Part shown: piece after piece, positions 22,601 to 34,986 of the stretch
Layout: each line of letters starts with the position of its first letter
Position numbering within the stretch: the stretch's first letter is position 1
Assembly (NCBI GenBank): GCA_017311315.1
Contig: CM029642.1
Coordinates: 21,370,359-21,434,358 of the forward strand
Reading direction: 5' to 3'
Origin: Dendrocalamus latiflorus
Lineage: Eukaryota; Streptophyta; Magnoliopsida; Poales; Poaceae
Length of the DNA stretch: 64,000 bases
Notes under the pieces: model-generated
The model's database searches: none
What the model was told of the DNA's origin: nothing
Seen by the model: the letters and a program-made list of their open reading frames with translations, nothing else
Program-made: the position numbers and the translations under genes

Positions 22601-24162
22601 GCAAATGTATGTTAAAGCTTAAGGTAGTTACCTGCCTATTTGATGTCTTAAAAACTACTATGCCTTTCCTTGACACTTGAATTACCTGACCATTGTCACC
22701 CTAGATGTTAATAATCACCATACTAGCTATAAGTCATATTAATGTCGTGCTAGTCTTGACAAGTCCAGGGCACTAGTGGCCCTGATCATCAATCTTTAAA
22801 TATGAAAACTGGTTTTGGGACAGTCACGGGATGTACGTGGCTGATTATTTGTGATAACTTAAGTTATGCTTCTCAAAACTCTAAAAATCTGCTTTACCAG
22901 TCTGGGCGGATGGTAAGAGTGGTGGGTGTGGATGTAACACAAGGTGTGGAGGTAACACAAGAATTGTGGTTCGTGGAATGAACCGCCCGGACAAATTAAG
23001 GACTTAATCCTGTGATGACCCCTCCGTGTACAACAGTACAACCACAAGCTGGCAAACTGTAGGCTTGGCTGCATAATTTACTAAACTCTCTAGCCATTTC
23101 ACGGAGAACGTGTGTAGGCGGGTAATAAAGGCCCCCGTGGAATGGGACATTGGATATAGGTGACGTCGCCGAGGCTAGCGTATGGTGGAGAGTGGAGTCC
23201 GAGTGCGCCAACCTGTGGTGACATCCCGCACAACCTATGGAAGCAACCCCATAGGAGTGAGATGCTAGAGAGCGAGGTATTGTAAAGGCCTCGTGGTAGT
23301 CTCTCGATCTGCATGACTAAGGAATCATGTGGAACCATCGGGACGATTACCTCTTGTGGGTAAAGATGTACAGACTCTGCAGAGTATACAACTATTCGAA
23401 TAGCCGTGCCCACGGTCAAGGGCAGACACGGAAATCCTCCTCGAGTTAGTTCTATTTCAAAAACCTTTGTGGGTGGGACAAAAACTTATCAGAGGGAGGT
23501 ACTCTGATTTTGAATTTTTCCTGGAGGGACGTACTCCAGCGTGATAAATAAGATGGAAGTGGCATAATGATCAAAAGCTAGCATAGGTGGATGGAACCAT
23601 GTAATCGGTGGATGGAACCGACACCGCTATATATATTGCACAATCTCAAACTCTTTAAAGCATGTTTATAAAATGCCAAGTCATAGGAATTTCAATTACG
23701 ATTATTGCAAACATCGCATTAAGCAAATAAAAGAACCTCGAGCCTCCTTTGACAGCCTTGCATCTATTATTACTGCATCTTGTGTGGTGGCTTGCTGAGT
23801 ATCATCGTACTCATTCTTGCTTAACTACCATCACTCAGTCAGAAAGGACAGGAATGCCAAACCCTACGACACTAAAAAGGGGTCGACAGAGCTGGAAGAC
23901 GACGAGGCCATGGACTAGGTCGTGAACCCCAGTTGGCTGCCTGTGGGCAAGTCCTGTGGGTCCCATCTGTGTGAAGTTTCCGCTGCTGCATTTTATCGCT
24001 TTCGGCCTAATCGGCCCATGAGTAAGTATTACTGTATTATTTACGCTCCCGTATAATATGTTTTTGATATACAGTAATGTATCTGTGAGCACTATCTACT
24101 GATCCAGGGAATAGTGCATTGGAATCGCAGAGGATCAGGGTTTGCTAACCCGAGGTCCGACA
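19691..24162 (+). repeat. Second LTR of the non-autonomous element (4.47 kb)
   Basis: Near-identical to 11213-15753 over its second half (only scattered substitutions by eye). Several indels separate them in the first half: a shorter (TA)n, loss of a GCCCATGCCGTC-type repeat near 20420 and a rearranged GC-rich segment near 20890-20960. TATAAG at 20504-20509; CTATTCGAATAG at 23392-23403. Confidence 0.9.
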
Positions 24163-25110
24163 GAGCTGGTATTAGAGCATATCGACTGTAGGTCGTAACC
24201 TTAGTTAGCATGGTCGTTAGCTTTATGACTAGAATTAATTCTCCAAAATCTAATTGCAAAATATAAGTAGTATTACTACTCTTATCCCTCTTAGATGATT
24301 CCCTCTCATCTATTTGCTGCCCTGGCCATTTTTAGCTCCAAGGCTCTCTTATCCCGAATTCAAACTAACGTGTGCCTGAGTTCTCTTCTGAAAATTTACC
24401 TTGGGCCAAAATCATAAAACCTATATTGAGTTTTATTAATAAAAGTTGTTTATCCTTAGAAGTTTAAATTGTCAAAATTACTTGCAAAGCTTATTTCCAA
24501 GCTCATTTCAACAAACCTAAACTTCCAAGGAAAAATTTTCCCAAAATTTTATTCCCTGCCAAATTATCCTAAAAAAAACTCGTTTGATTTCCCAGGTATA
24601 TGTGTAAATCTTGGTGGATTCATGTCAATCGTAAGAGAGAATCAATGGTGTGAATTTCTGGGTGAAAAATAGGCAAATCAATTTGAATGACTGGATTAGT
24701 TACATGGATGAACCAACTTGATAATCGGATTGACTGAATGGATAAATGAGTTTACATGATTGGATTGGTTAAAATGGGTAGACCAATTTAAATGATTAGA
24801 TTGGCTAAATAAGTAGACCAATATAAAATGACGGATTAGCAAAATAATCAGATTGGTTAAATAAATGGAGCGATATAGATGATTGAATTGACTAAATGAG
24901 TGGACCAACTCAAAAAGATTGGATTGGCTAAAATAAGTGGATCGGTGGAATTTTAGAAAAGTGGGGAGTCTAATAACAATTGTTGGTTTGCAGCTTTAAT
25001 AAATAGTATGGCTCCCCGGTGAATGTTTACACTAGTGGGATAATGGAGGATAGCTGACTACTGGATGGATTATTAGAAATCCGGAGGAAATTAGGAGAAG
25101 TAATAATAAT
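24163..25110 (+). repeat. Partial second internal region after the second LTR
   Basis: Homologous to 15754-16700 with few changes, then stops abruptly at GTAATAATAAT. No third LTR and no target duplication (ACTAT lies at 11208-11212) are present on this side, so the right end has been lost by deletion, probably with part of the surrounding solo LTR. Confidence 0.85.
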
Positions 25111-26781
25111 TGGTGTTGTCGTTGACCATGGCCCCCATTTGTCAGAATTTTCTATTTTTTAAAAATTCAATAATATTTTTCTTATAGGTGAGTCCAGCAT
25201 GTCATATACTCAGATTGGAAGTGTGTCTTCACTTAAAGCTTACACGTGGGTCCTCTTGTGGCACGCTCATGGCGGTAGAGGAGCGATGGCCAGGACAGGG
25301 CAACTATGATGCGACTTGCCGAAGAAGCGGGAAGGAAACGAAGTGGTGTGTGAGCGTCCATGGGCCAGGGGGTACTCAATGGACCAATCAGCGGAGGTGG
25401 AGGATGGCCGGAGCTGGCTGCACACGGAGCACCGGTGGTGGCCACGGTGGCACTCGTGGAGGGGGCACCTCAGTGATGGGAGCTTCAAGCCAGTCTTTGG
25501 AGGAGGTAGATGAGTCCAAGGGGATGCTCTAGCAGCAAGGAATCAAAGGGGAATGCTCTGTGTGAGGGATGGCGGCCATAGCAATGTTGTTGGCCGATTT
25601 TGGCCAGAGGCAGGGAAGAAGTCGCATTCCCAGGGATTCGCTGCATGAAAGTTAAAATCAACAGAGGGCTTTTGTTTCTTAAGGCAAAAACACATTGTGA
25701 CAGGAACGACAACAACATCGTAGCAGCTATGGCGGATGGGCTCGCTGGCATCGAGAAAGACATCCACATTCTGGCCAAGGCAGTGGAGATCAAGAGCCCA
25801 AACTTGAGCAGAATGGGGATGAGACGATGGCCAAGAATGTGACACAGTTGGAAGTTTAAATAGGACAAGGACAGAATGGGGAATGCAAGGCAAAACAAGG
25901 GGTGCAACAAGAATCTTCTATGGACAGCAGTGGCGCCTCCGCCAGTCATGGATGCACTTGGGTGGCTCGAGTGACAGAGGAGTGTAGAGGCCTTGGCAGG
26001 GCACTCGAGGATGATGGCTCAGCTTTTTGCGGGCGGCCTACTGTAGCTTGTCGTTGCTCTGTTATCTGCAACCATGGAGGGCATCTTGAGGTGGAAGGAG
26101 TCTACAAGTGGGCCTTGTGTCCACTGAGAGAAGAAGGTGAGGTGGCTAAGAATTGCGATGAATTTTTAGACTTAGCAAAAAAGTTCAAAAAAATTACGAG
26201 AAATTTTATTAAGGCTTGCTCAATAGTGTAGATTCTTTGGTAATTTTTCTAGAATTCTATCAACTCTATACGTTCCTTGAAATTTTTTTGAATGTTACTA
26301 TCTTGCACTATTTGAGTTATACTTTGGGAAATTTTATAAGCACTATTTGAAAATTTTCTAGTTATACTTTGGAAAATTTTTAAATACAGCAAAAGAGTTC
26401 CAAAAAATTGTGAATTTTTTTGGAAGGCTCCTGAATTAGTATAGTTCTTAATACAATCTAATCCCACCATTTACCAGCTCACAATTGTCTTGAAATTTAA
26501 TCGGTTGCTATAGCTTTTAGGTAGGATTTTTAGTTATTCAGAAATTGCAAAGAAGGTTCAAAATTAAGCCAAACTATTTTTCATGCACTTGCAATAGTGA
26601 ACTCAATTAAATTATCTCCAGCCTTTATTAATAATTTAATTAATTTTAGAAAATAATTTTTAGCTGCTAAAAATTAGAAAATCTTTTAATAAATGCTCAA
26701 AATTTTTGAAAATCCATCAAAACACAGGAAACAATTATTTCAACATAATTTAATTAGTAATTAAAATTTTGGGATGTAGCA
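25111..26781 (-). mobile_element. Solo LTR (Tekay-like), right part
   Basis: Continuation of the LTR that starts at 9938. It ends AAAATTTTGGGATGTAGCA, comparable to AAATTTTGGGATGTGACA at the ends of the LTRs at 40690 and 50156. The AT-rich last 400 bp and the moderately GC-rich 25190-26130 follow the layout of those LTRs. Open frames here (for example 25188-25532) look like LTR sequence rather than genes. Confidence 0.8.
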
Positions 26782-27262
26782 AAAGATTACTACCGCTCAC
26801 TGATCATGAAATTCAATTGAGAACAAGAGAGCATATTTGATTGTCCAGGTGCAAATGCTCTGGTTCATTATGTGTAGCTATGCATCTAGACTTCTGAAAA
26901 CTGGAGTAATTAAGTTACCAAGAAGTATCTGTATTTGCACTTGTGCCTGTTTCTTGTTGCTCACCAAGATGATGAGCTATATGACAAAGGTTAGTTATGC
27001 ATTTGTGTTTACTGGTTAATTATCATGTGCCTCTCTATGCTTCTGTACAATAGGATCTAGAAAAGTAGGAGAGTATGTAATGTGGTAATTGCCATGCATG
27101 GCATTGTGTGTGGACACTTGACATGCATGTTGAGAACTTGAAAGCTTTGTTTAGTTTTTTTAGAGGAGAAAGCTTTGCTTAGTGGAAAATGGAAATGAAT
27201 GCAGGCCAAGCAATGGGGCAGGTGTATGTGAGCTGATTGTCCTAGGCACTAGGCTATGTACG
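26782..27262 (+). ncRNA. Continuation of miR2118-associated unit 2 / unique host DNA
   Basis: After the AAAGA target duplication the interrupted unit 2 should continue here. No coding potential and no second miR2118-like site. The segment ends where another LTR starts at 27263. The assignment as a transcript tail is inferred only from the target duplication. Confidence 0.3.
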
Positions 27263-28986
27263 TGTTACTCCGGATTTGCAATCCGGAACCCTATGTGTTT
27301 CTACCACAGTGTTCCCTAGATCAGTAGCTAGTTTACACATATACATTGCTGAATCACACACATACATCGCATCAAACCATAGCAGACATTAATTTTACAC
27401 AATAGAGTTTAAATAACCTATACCGGGTAAGTTTTATGTAACAAACCAATCAGACCAAATATTACATTACAAAGAACCAAAAGAGGAAGCAAAAGTAGAA
27501 AGCATAGGTAAGACCAACACAATTCCCATAGGCAAGCGACTGGAGGTAAAAGATGCATGATAGCTACTATCCAAGGTTTGAATAATAGATGTGCACATAA
27601 TCACCATCAAATTCTGCCCGACCAAAGGTAGGAATGAGAGACTACGAGAATGGCCTAGATTCCACCATGTTCTTCTCCATTTGGTCCAGACACAGCGTAG
27701 TAGGCATAAGGGTCTAGATCCAAAAGCTTTGAATTATTTTAGTGAGCAAGGTGAGTACAAACAAACATGCTCCATGAGCCAACACATATAATGCAATATT
27801 ATAGATTCAATGCTTAACAATAAAAGACTCGGGTTCTTTCATTTGTGAAATGCCATAGTTGAATTATAGTAAGTAGAAATCCTGAGACTTAGCATTTTAA
27901 CTAAATCATATTTTTAAAGAGGGTAAGAGTATGTAATAATAATAGTAGTTCAAGTTATATTCACCTGTTACAAAGCATGGTTCTATCCACCACATGCTAT
28001 TTTTGTTACTAAGGTTCTATCCACTCGTTATAATCACTAGGTTCCATTCACCCAGGGAAATCAAAGCTAGGGTTTCATTCACCCATCATGTTTCCCATCC
28101 CAACTACAAATATTCTATTGTAAAGTAGACACTAACTTGAGTAAATTCCCGTGCATCACCCATGACTATAGGCACAGTTATTCAAACAGTTTTATACTCT
28201 GCAGAGGTTGAACAATTTTACCTACAAGAGATATTCATCTTGTTATTCTACATGCTGCCTTAGACATACAGATCATCACAAGGTCTTTCTAATGCCTTCC
28301 CCTAACATTTTCCCACTCGTAGGGTTGTTTCTCTCCTACTTCAACAAGATATCCTCGTTGTGTCAGAAATTATTCCCCACCGCAGTGGGCGAATAACGAT
28401 ACCCCTAGCCATGTGGAGTCTCTCCCTCCACACTTTCCCGAGTGGACCACACACCACTTCCACCCTAGTGAGGAACTCTTAAGTTGCGTTGAAAATTATT
28501 CCTCGCCTAGAGCCAATATCGGCGCCCTCCAGCCATGTGGAGTCTCTCCACATTTGCTCAAGTGGAACACACACCACCTATACCTCCAATAAGAGGACCC
28601 AATACCATTTGTTGCAGCCTGTAGCATAAATGCTAAAGATTGGTAGAGTAATTAACTAGATCATACATATTATATACTTATGGTTGCACTGTTAGTACGG
28701 GGAGGTCATCACAAGATTCAATCCTTAAATTACTTGCGCAATTCCACCACATACCAAGCTCTCATGCCCTATCCGCACCTGCCAAACTTAGCATCCACCT
28801 AGGTATGAAGCTAGTTTAGTATTTTGGATTCCAAAATATTCCTTTTAGTTCACCATACTAGCCATTTCCCTCCAATGGCTGCCCAAAACATATTTGAAAA
28901 TTTTCAATGGTGTTGGGGTAGTTAAATGCCCACAAGTATCTAAGCAAGGCTAAATATGGTACTTAGATATAGACTTATAACTAATA
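27263..28986 (-). mobile_element. Tekay-like LTR fragment
   Basis: Begins TGTTACTCCGGATTTGCAAT, comparable to the LTR starts at 9938 and 37119. It shares the ACTCTGCAGAGGTTG block (about 28196) and a degenerate form of CTATTCGAATAG just before it. It lacks the AATTTTGGGATGTGACA end and is cut by the LTR-like sequence at 28987. Confidence 0.65.
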
Positions 28987-31861
28987 TGTAACACCCCGAC
29001 TTCTCAAAAGCTTAGAATATTACCCACAACTACAATCGCTACCAACATAAACCATCATTTAGATCAATACCAACAACTAGGCTTCAAGAATAAGCATTCA
29101 ACATATTAATGAACGAAAATTTTCAGCAACATGGAATTCAATAAATTGAACTTAAGATGAACCAAATAATTACCAAGATTGTGACACCCCGGCTCATGTT
29201 GGCCCATGTGTGTGTGCACATGAATTTCTGGGTTAGTCCCACCTTACTAGTTTACCTTGAGAAGCACCTACATATAAGCCTAGGAGTTCCAATGGTAGCA
29301 CCCCCGGTTAACCGTTTTGCGCGAAGCGAGGATGAAAGTGCAAGCAGGTTGCTACATGTGCGTGGCCTATCCAGAATGTGGTTAGGTCTGAGCCGGTTTG
29401 GACCCTAGGGCATTACAAAGATGAGACCATTATAAATCTAAACCAAGGAAGTATCATGTAACAACACAAAGAACCATTAAGAACTAAGTGAAACCATTAA
29501 TCATCTAACTATTACATGGATAATACAAAATTATTTATGACAACAAGTGAATGGATCGCTAGGTGGAATGAATAGCTAAAAAGTGTAATATTCTATGTTC
29601 TACTTCCACCCATGTATGTCATCTTCAATGTTAACCTAAAAATAACAATAAAGCAAGAGGTTAGTCCACGACTCAGCAAGTATATAATAGAATAATAAAC
29701 GAGGCAACAACACAATTAATATCTCATGTTCATTCAACATTAACTCAATTTCACATATCTATTCTCATCAATTTCCATCCCCATGTCTAAATATCTTATC
29801 TCTCTTTTTCATAAATACAATGCACATGTCCCAACTTGTCTTTTGTTTATACCGATATAGCGAAGTTCAACACCCATCGGTGTTCACTCATGCCCACACT
29901 CTTTCAGGTGGGGATCAATTGCCTATCTTTTTTCATACGGAGACCTCATTGTCTATATTCTATATATGGGAACCTCATCCCACTCCCGTGGGCCACATCT
30001 TTCCATCATGAATGTTCAACATGTAATACAATGATTATTATCTTTCATCATTAAGCAATTGATATAGCCATCATTCTTCCATATCATCATCATCATCAAT
30101 TTATCACAAGCATATGAGCAATATAAAATAGGCATAATCATACGAATAATCATGGCAAGTATTCATTTAACCATATAACAATTCCAAACACTCGAAATCA
30201 TGGCAAGTATTCAGATAACCAAATAACCATTCTACTATGCACTTGCATTTCTAGTTGCGACGACTGAGTTGATTAGAGAATGACACCAACCCTAAAATTA
30301 CTACTCCTACAGTCAATGCCCAAACTCAATGCAAGCCACAAAAGTACATGACAATAATTAATCAACAACTATCCTACGCGCTTCCCAAATCCACAATTCT
30401 CCCCCTTTACCGGATAGTCACTCCTTGCTGTCCCAGTACTAAAAATAATGTAACTTCCAACTCACAAACCCTATCATAGCAAACCATGCTGTTCTAGAAT
30501 CTATACAAAAATCCCCACAAGTTCTTAGCTGGCCACAACTCTAGATTAAATCATTTAAACCCCCATTTTCAACCTAAAAGATAGATCTGTGATCTTCTGG
30601 AGGACAAACTTAATATTTTTATATCTATTAACCTACTCCTGCAAATATAGTAAACCATAACATTTTCAAAAACTATAGAAAATTGTCTACCTTTATATTT
30701 ATGGTAAAAATTCAATTATGTCATCTAAATAGTCAAATGAATAATTCCCCCGATTGCGTCCAACAGCAATTGGTTCTGAACAGTAGTCTTCTAAAATTCA
30801 TAACTTCTGTTATACTCGTCTGAAAATCATGTACTTGAACTCTCTAGAATCCTTAAGAAATTACCTACTTTTTCCGTATAGAGCAAACACGCAGATTATT
30901 CCATCTACTATTTTTGTTCTACTATTAAGTATAGTGTTGTCCATTATCTAAAACTATCCAGATAGCAGGTTTACAAAAACCATAATTCAAATTTAAATCA
31001 TCCAATCAACATGAGTAAATATTCTACAAAGAGCTACCAAAATTATTCACAATTATCTAGTAGATGATATTCTTGAATTATGCACATACAACACCCGAAA
31101 CAGTAATAGAAAATTACCACAGATTAAACTAATCTCCTAATTGATCCCCCTGACGAACACTTGCCACTTTCCTCCTCTAATCCCAAGTCTAATTTCTACT
31201 AAAATTAACAAAACTGAGAAGAATCTTTCAAATTGTTATCCTAGCGACGAACCGCCAAAATCACGATCTCTTCCGCAATTTTCCCTTCTCTTCTCCCTCT
31301 TAACCCTTCCTCCCGCTGACATTTCCCTTTGATCGAGACAACCACCAGGCTTGCGGCGATGCAGGCACTTGGGAAAGTGGTAGGCGGGATTCACTAGCGC
31401 ACTGGAGGGAATGCACCCAGCGTTAAGTGCTGACGTGCTGGCTTCAGCGCATGGAAGCATCACTGGCGCAGTTGGCCCCGTCGTTTGTTGGTGCTAGCAA
31501 TACCAAGGCAAGCAGGTGTTGGCGCACGGGCAGGCTAGTGATTAACAATTGCAGTGCAGGTGCAGGAAAATGCAAGCGTGTGGCGATGGCAAGAAATACC
31601 GACTTTGGTGCAGGAGATGGGTTAAGCTATGGTGACGCTGTACTGCGGCTACGATTGCGTCAGGAAAATAAAAAGTCACTAAGGACTTCTAGGTTTAGGG
31701 CTTTCCTCTCCCCCCACATCCCCTTTTAACCTGGCATGAGTCCTAAACAAATTCCAGCTCCCCCGTATGACTTGCACTAGGAAACCAATTCCTCCTAAAA
31801 ATTGCGTATTTACTTTTCATGTATCCCCTTTTCTCTATTCACGCACAGGTCAACAGGACGG
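28987..31861 (-). mobile_element. Second LTR-like fragment, truncated
   Basis: Starts TGTAACACCCCGACTTCTC. It contains a GACTCAGCAAGTATATAATA region (about 29670) laid out like the TACTCCGCAAGTC region of the Tekay LTRs, followed by AT-rich sequence and a GC-richer stretch at 31240-31730. No matching terminus or target duplication was found; it ends where a copia LTR fragment begins at 31862. Family assignment is by layout only. Confidence 0.5.
29180..29417. mobile_element. Very small solo LTR (238 bp)
   Basis: TGTGACACCCCGGCTC to AGGGCATTACA (TG...CA) with a perfect 5-bp target duplication AAGAT at 29175-29179 and 29418-29422. Size, ends and duplication fit a solo LTR of a small (TRIM/SMART-like) retrotransposon inserted in the surrounding LTR. 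No coding sequence. Confidence 0.75.
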
Positions 31862-31971
31862 TGTAGGATCGTCGATGGTAATCAGAGGGGGGTAAATGAT
31901 TACAGCGCACAGCGGAAACTTTTTTTTCAAATTTTTTGCCTTTTAATTGTTTAATCTGCAAAAATAGAAAT
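31862..31971 (-). mobile_element. Copia LTR stub cut by the next insertion
   Basis: TGTAGGATCGTCGATGGTAA... matches the start of the LTR at 61441 (TGTAGGATCATCGACGGCAA...), including AATCAGAGGGGG and CAGCGGAA. It is interrupted after 110 bp by the copia LTR at 31972; the remainder is not found in the window next to the other end of that element. Confidence 0.7.
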
Positions 31972-33919
31972 TGATAGACCATGTGGACGTGATCCCGTGT
32001 GTGTGATGAGTAATTGACATCTGTTTTAGGAAAGTCGAGTTTGGATTGTGTGGTTTGGACCATGTCGTTGCACGGTGCAATCGGCTTCGGTCGGACTTGG
32101 TCAAACTAGGTCGAACGTGCTTAAGTCGTTTATTTTTTGTTTCGATCGGTTTGGGCTTTGAGTATTTCTTCTAATGCTAATGTATGATTATAGTATGTCG
32201 AGCGGTGCTATGTGATTTGTTTCTTGTCTGTGACGGCTGCAGGACTTTGAGGAGAGGTCGTGGCGAGGCACGGATGACCGGACTAGGCGCAGGTGGTGCC
32301 GAGGTCAAAGCGGTCGAGGTGTGCCGAAGACGGCGAGGGCTCGAGGTAGCTGCGAGGCTTGGGCGGCAAGGAATGAGGAAGCTTCTCGGAAGGTGCAGGA
32401 GGAGCGTTTTGGTGAATACGCAAAGCTGCACTAAAGGAAGTGGATGTGGTTAGAGTTAGTGGGTAAAGCGCAAAAGCTTAATGGGCAAAGCAAATATGAA
32501 CCCATTATGAGAGGCTATAAATAGAGAGGTGATCTCTAGTGCTAGGTATGAAAAAGGAGAGTATGTTTTTGGGGAGATGGCTTGAGAGAGTGTGTGTGAG
32601 TTTGTCTCCTACATGTGTGCTATGAGTTCTTGATTTTCAAGCATGTATGGGGACTTGGTTAGTGTGAGATTGAGAGAGAGATGAGCTGAGAACAACTCAT
32701 TGTAATCGTGTATGTCTCTGTATCCATTTCATTATGAGAGACTTTTGTTTTGAGTTGCTCTAGTGCTCTTTCTATTTTTCAGTTATTGATTCCATGTTGA
32801 TCCCTCTCAGCTGAAATCTTTTTGTTTGGTTCTTCCTGTTCCTGGAGTCTATTCTTTTTTTCCTTCGGTCTTAAGTCTCTCTATTCTCTCTTCTGGTCGT
32901 TGGGTGTGGATTGTTTTTCGGGTGCAGCTTCAAATATTTACTGGTTCTTTTCAGTCCATAGAATTCAAGTTGTCCTCGGTACACTGCTGCAGACTGCAGT
33001 CCTCAATCCAACTCATTGCATGCATGCTCTTGTTGTCTTTCAATTTGCTTCCTTTTATTATTTGTTTTTGTCATCTAGCACTTTTTCAGTTCTTCGGCAG
33101 CAATAAGTCTATTGTCTTTTGTGCAATTTTCAGTCTGCAACTTGCAGTTTTGATTTGAGCTTGCTTCCTCTTTGTTGGTATTTTAAGTCCAGAATTTTTT
33201 TCCAAAAAGTTCTTCAGTCGTAGTGATAATCTTCATGCAGCTCTACTCAATTTTTTGGTTAGCTTTTGTCTCTCTTTACTTTTGCTTTGCTTTTGATTCT
33301 AATCGGCTGCATCAGCTCTTTTCGGCAGTGCAGCATTTTTGGCAGCAAAGCTCCTCTCGGCTGGTAGTAAAGATTGGTTTTTCCTTGCAGTTTTAGGCAG
33401 CATTACTGATGACTCACTTCTTGTAGCCGAGCAGCGAATTTTAGTTCTTGCTATGCAGTTTTCGGATGCAGTTTCTTTATTTGTTTCCTCTAGCCTGTAC
33501 TACTTTCGGTCAGTGCAGCTAAACCAGCTGTGTTACCACCTTTTGGACAGGCTGCTATTTTTTTGGCATCAAGTTTGTTGATTGAGCTCCAAGTGTGCCG
33601 ATTGTTTTAGCTTCTTTTCATCTGGTTGCCGTATGAGTTTTCAGCTCAGTCTTTGAGTCTTTCGGTCAGGCTAGACTTGAATTTGTGTTGATTGTTGTCT
33701 TTAATTTGTTTCTGTGTTCATTGCTCCATTGTGTTGTCTGCAGCGCCAGATCCTCCATTTCAGTCTTGATTTCTAAGTTGGTTTGCTCCTGTGAGATTGT
33801 TTCTTCTGTCTTCATAGCTGCCATAGCTATTGGAGGAGAAAAGTTTGAGAATACTTGGGGCGATTTTTTTAAAAAAAAGCAACATTCACCCCCCCTCTGT
33901 TGCCGTTTTCGATCCAACA
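31972..33919 (+). repeat. 5' LTR of the copia element (1948 bp)
   Basis: TGATAGACCATGTGG to CGATCCAACA. TATAAATA at 32516-32523. The left target duplication would be GAAAT (31967-31971); the right copy is missing because the 3' LTR is truncated. Confidence 0.88.
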
Positions 33920-33921
33920 AT

Positions 33922-33934
33922 TGGTATCAGAGCC
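33922..33934 (+). promoter_or_regulatory. Primer-binding site, tRNA-iMet type
   Basis: TGGTATCAGAGCC two bases after the LTR end. Confidence 0.9.
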
Positions 33935-33975
33935 GGTTAGCTCTTCTCGATAGATCTTAACCGGTCTCTAAAGCC

Positions 33976-34986
33976 ATGGCAACAGATAAGTATTCGACCA
34001 AGCCCCCGATCTTCGATGGGATCGACTATCCCTTCTGGAAGAGTCAGATGGAGACCTACATCCAGGCTCAGAGCTATGCCATCTGGCAGAAGGTCAAGAC
34101 CCGGTATGTTGTTCCTGCCGATGAGAACATCAATGCCGGAAACATGGCTGATGTTGAGGCGAACGCTAAGGCAAGGAACATCATAATTCAGGGTCTGAGC
34201 AGAAGTGAGTTCGATCGCATCTCTCATGTGACGTCGACCTTTGACATCTGGGTGACCCTTGATGCATACCATGAGGGCACCACCCAGATCAAGACGGTTT
34301 GACAGGACCAGTTCAAGCGAGATTACAACAAGTTTGAAATGCTCGCTGGTAAGTCTCACATACCCCGACTCGGACAATGCTCGACAGATGCTCGCAGCTC
34401 TTGATTTGCGTGTTTGGGAGATAAATGTGACTACCATCAAGGACACCACCAATCTCTCGACCTTGACTCTTGACGCATTGTACTCATGCCTCAAGACTCA
34501 CGAGATTGACATAGTCTCTCGTAGGTCGAAGTCGCAGTCGATGGCCTTAGTCACCATTCCCAGTCTGGTTTCTGGACCTTCTTCCAAGTCGATTTGTGGA
34601 TTCTCTCTAGCTGCTCTCTATGACGTAATTGATGATCAGTTAGAGCAGCTACCAGAGGATCAGTTAGCCCTCCTAGCCAGAAAGTTTTCCCACGCATACA
34701 AGAGGGTGAGAGATCGAAAGAGGAGTGGTCCGATAATTTACTTCGAGTGTGGTGGCTCTAACCACATTCGGGCGAATTGCCCCAAGCTGGGGAACGGCAA
34801 GGGCTACTACAGCGGTGTGAGCAAGAATGACTACATCGACAAGAACCGCAACAAGAAGCCTCCAGCTCATGTCCAAGGCAAGAAGAAGTTCCGCGACCTT
34901 GGCAAAGCCAAGAAGCTCTTCCACCGCGTCCACACCGCCTTTGACGACCTCGATCTCAGTGAGGTGGAGGGGGTGGAGCGACGATG
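33976..34986 (+). pseudogene. copia gag remnant
   Basis: Starts MATDKYSTKPPIFDGIDYPF (ATG at 33976) with the N-terminal Gag pattern of plant copia elements (PPIFDG..Y..WK..M). The frame is closed by TGA at about 34300 just before QDQFKRDYNKF, shifts near 34350, and continues as ARQMLAALDLRVWEINVTTI. A zinc-knuckle-like FECGGSNHIRANCPK lies near 34745-34790, but the expected first Cys is Tyr. At least two disabling lesions. Confidence 0.8.

Larger units (their letters stand above)
11213..25110 (+). mobile_element. Non-autonomous Tekay-like LTR element, LTR-internal-LTR-partial internal
   Basis: Two LTRs (11213-15753 and 19691-24162) flank an internal region of about 3.9 kb that lacks protease, reverse transcriptase and integrase and carries one zinc-knuckle gene. 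After the second LTR the sequence continues with PBS-proximal internal sequence, homologous to 15754-16700, and breaks off at 25110. The repeat is therefore longer than the LTR, which points to recombination between LTR copies rather than simple insertion. The PBS (tRNA-iMet type), the PPT region and a conserved LTR block match the autonomous Tekay element at 37119-50156, a likely mobilising partner. Confidence 0.85.

Noticed and set aside
25188..26231. Open frames 25188-25532, 25485-25949 and 25902-26231
   Set aside because: Inside the right part of the solo LTR; no family features.
28987..31861. Possible complete solo LTR
   Set aside because: I looked for a TAATA duplication at the right end and found none; reported only as an LTR-like fragment.
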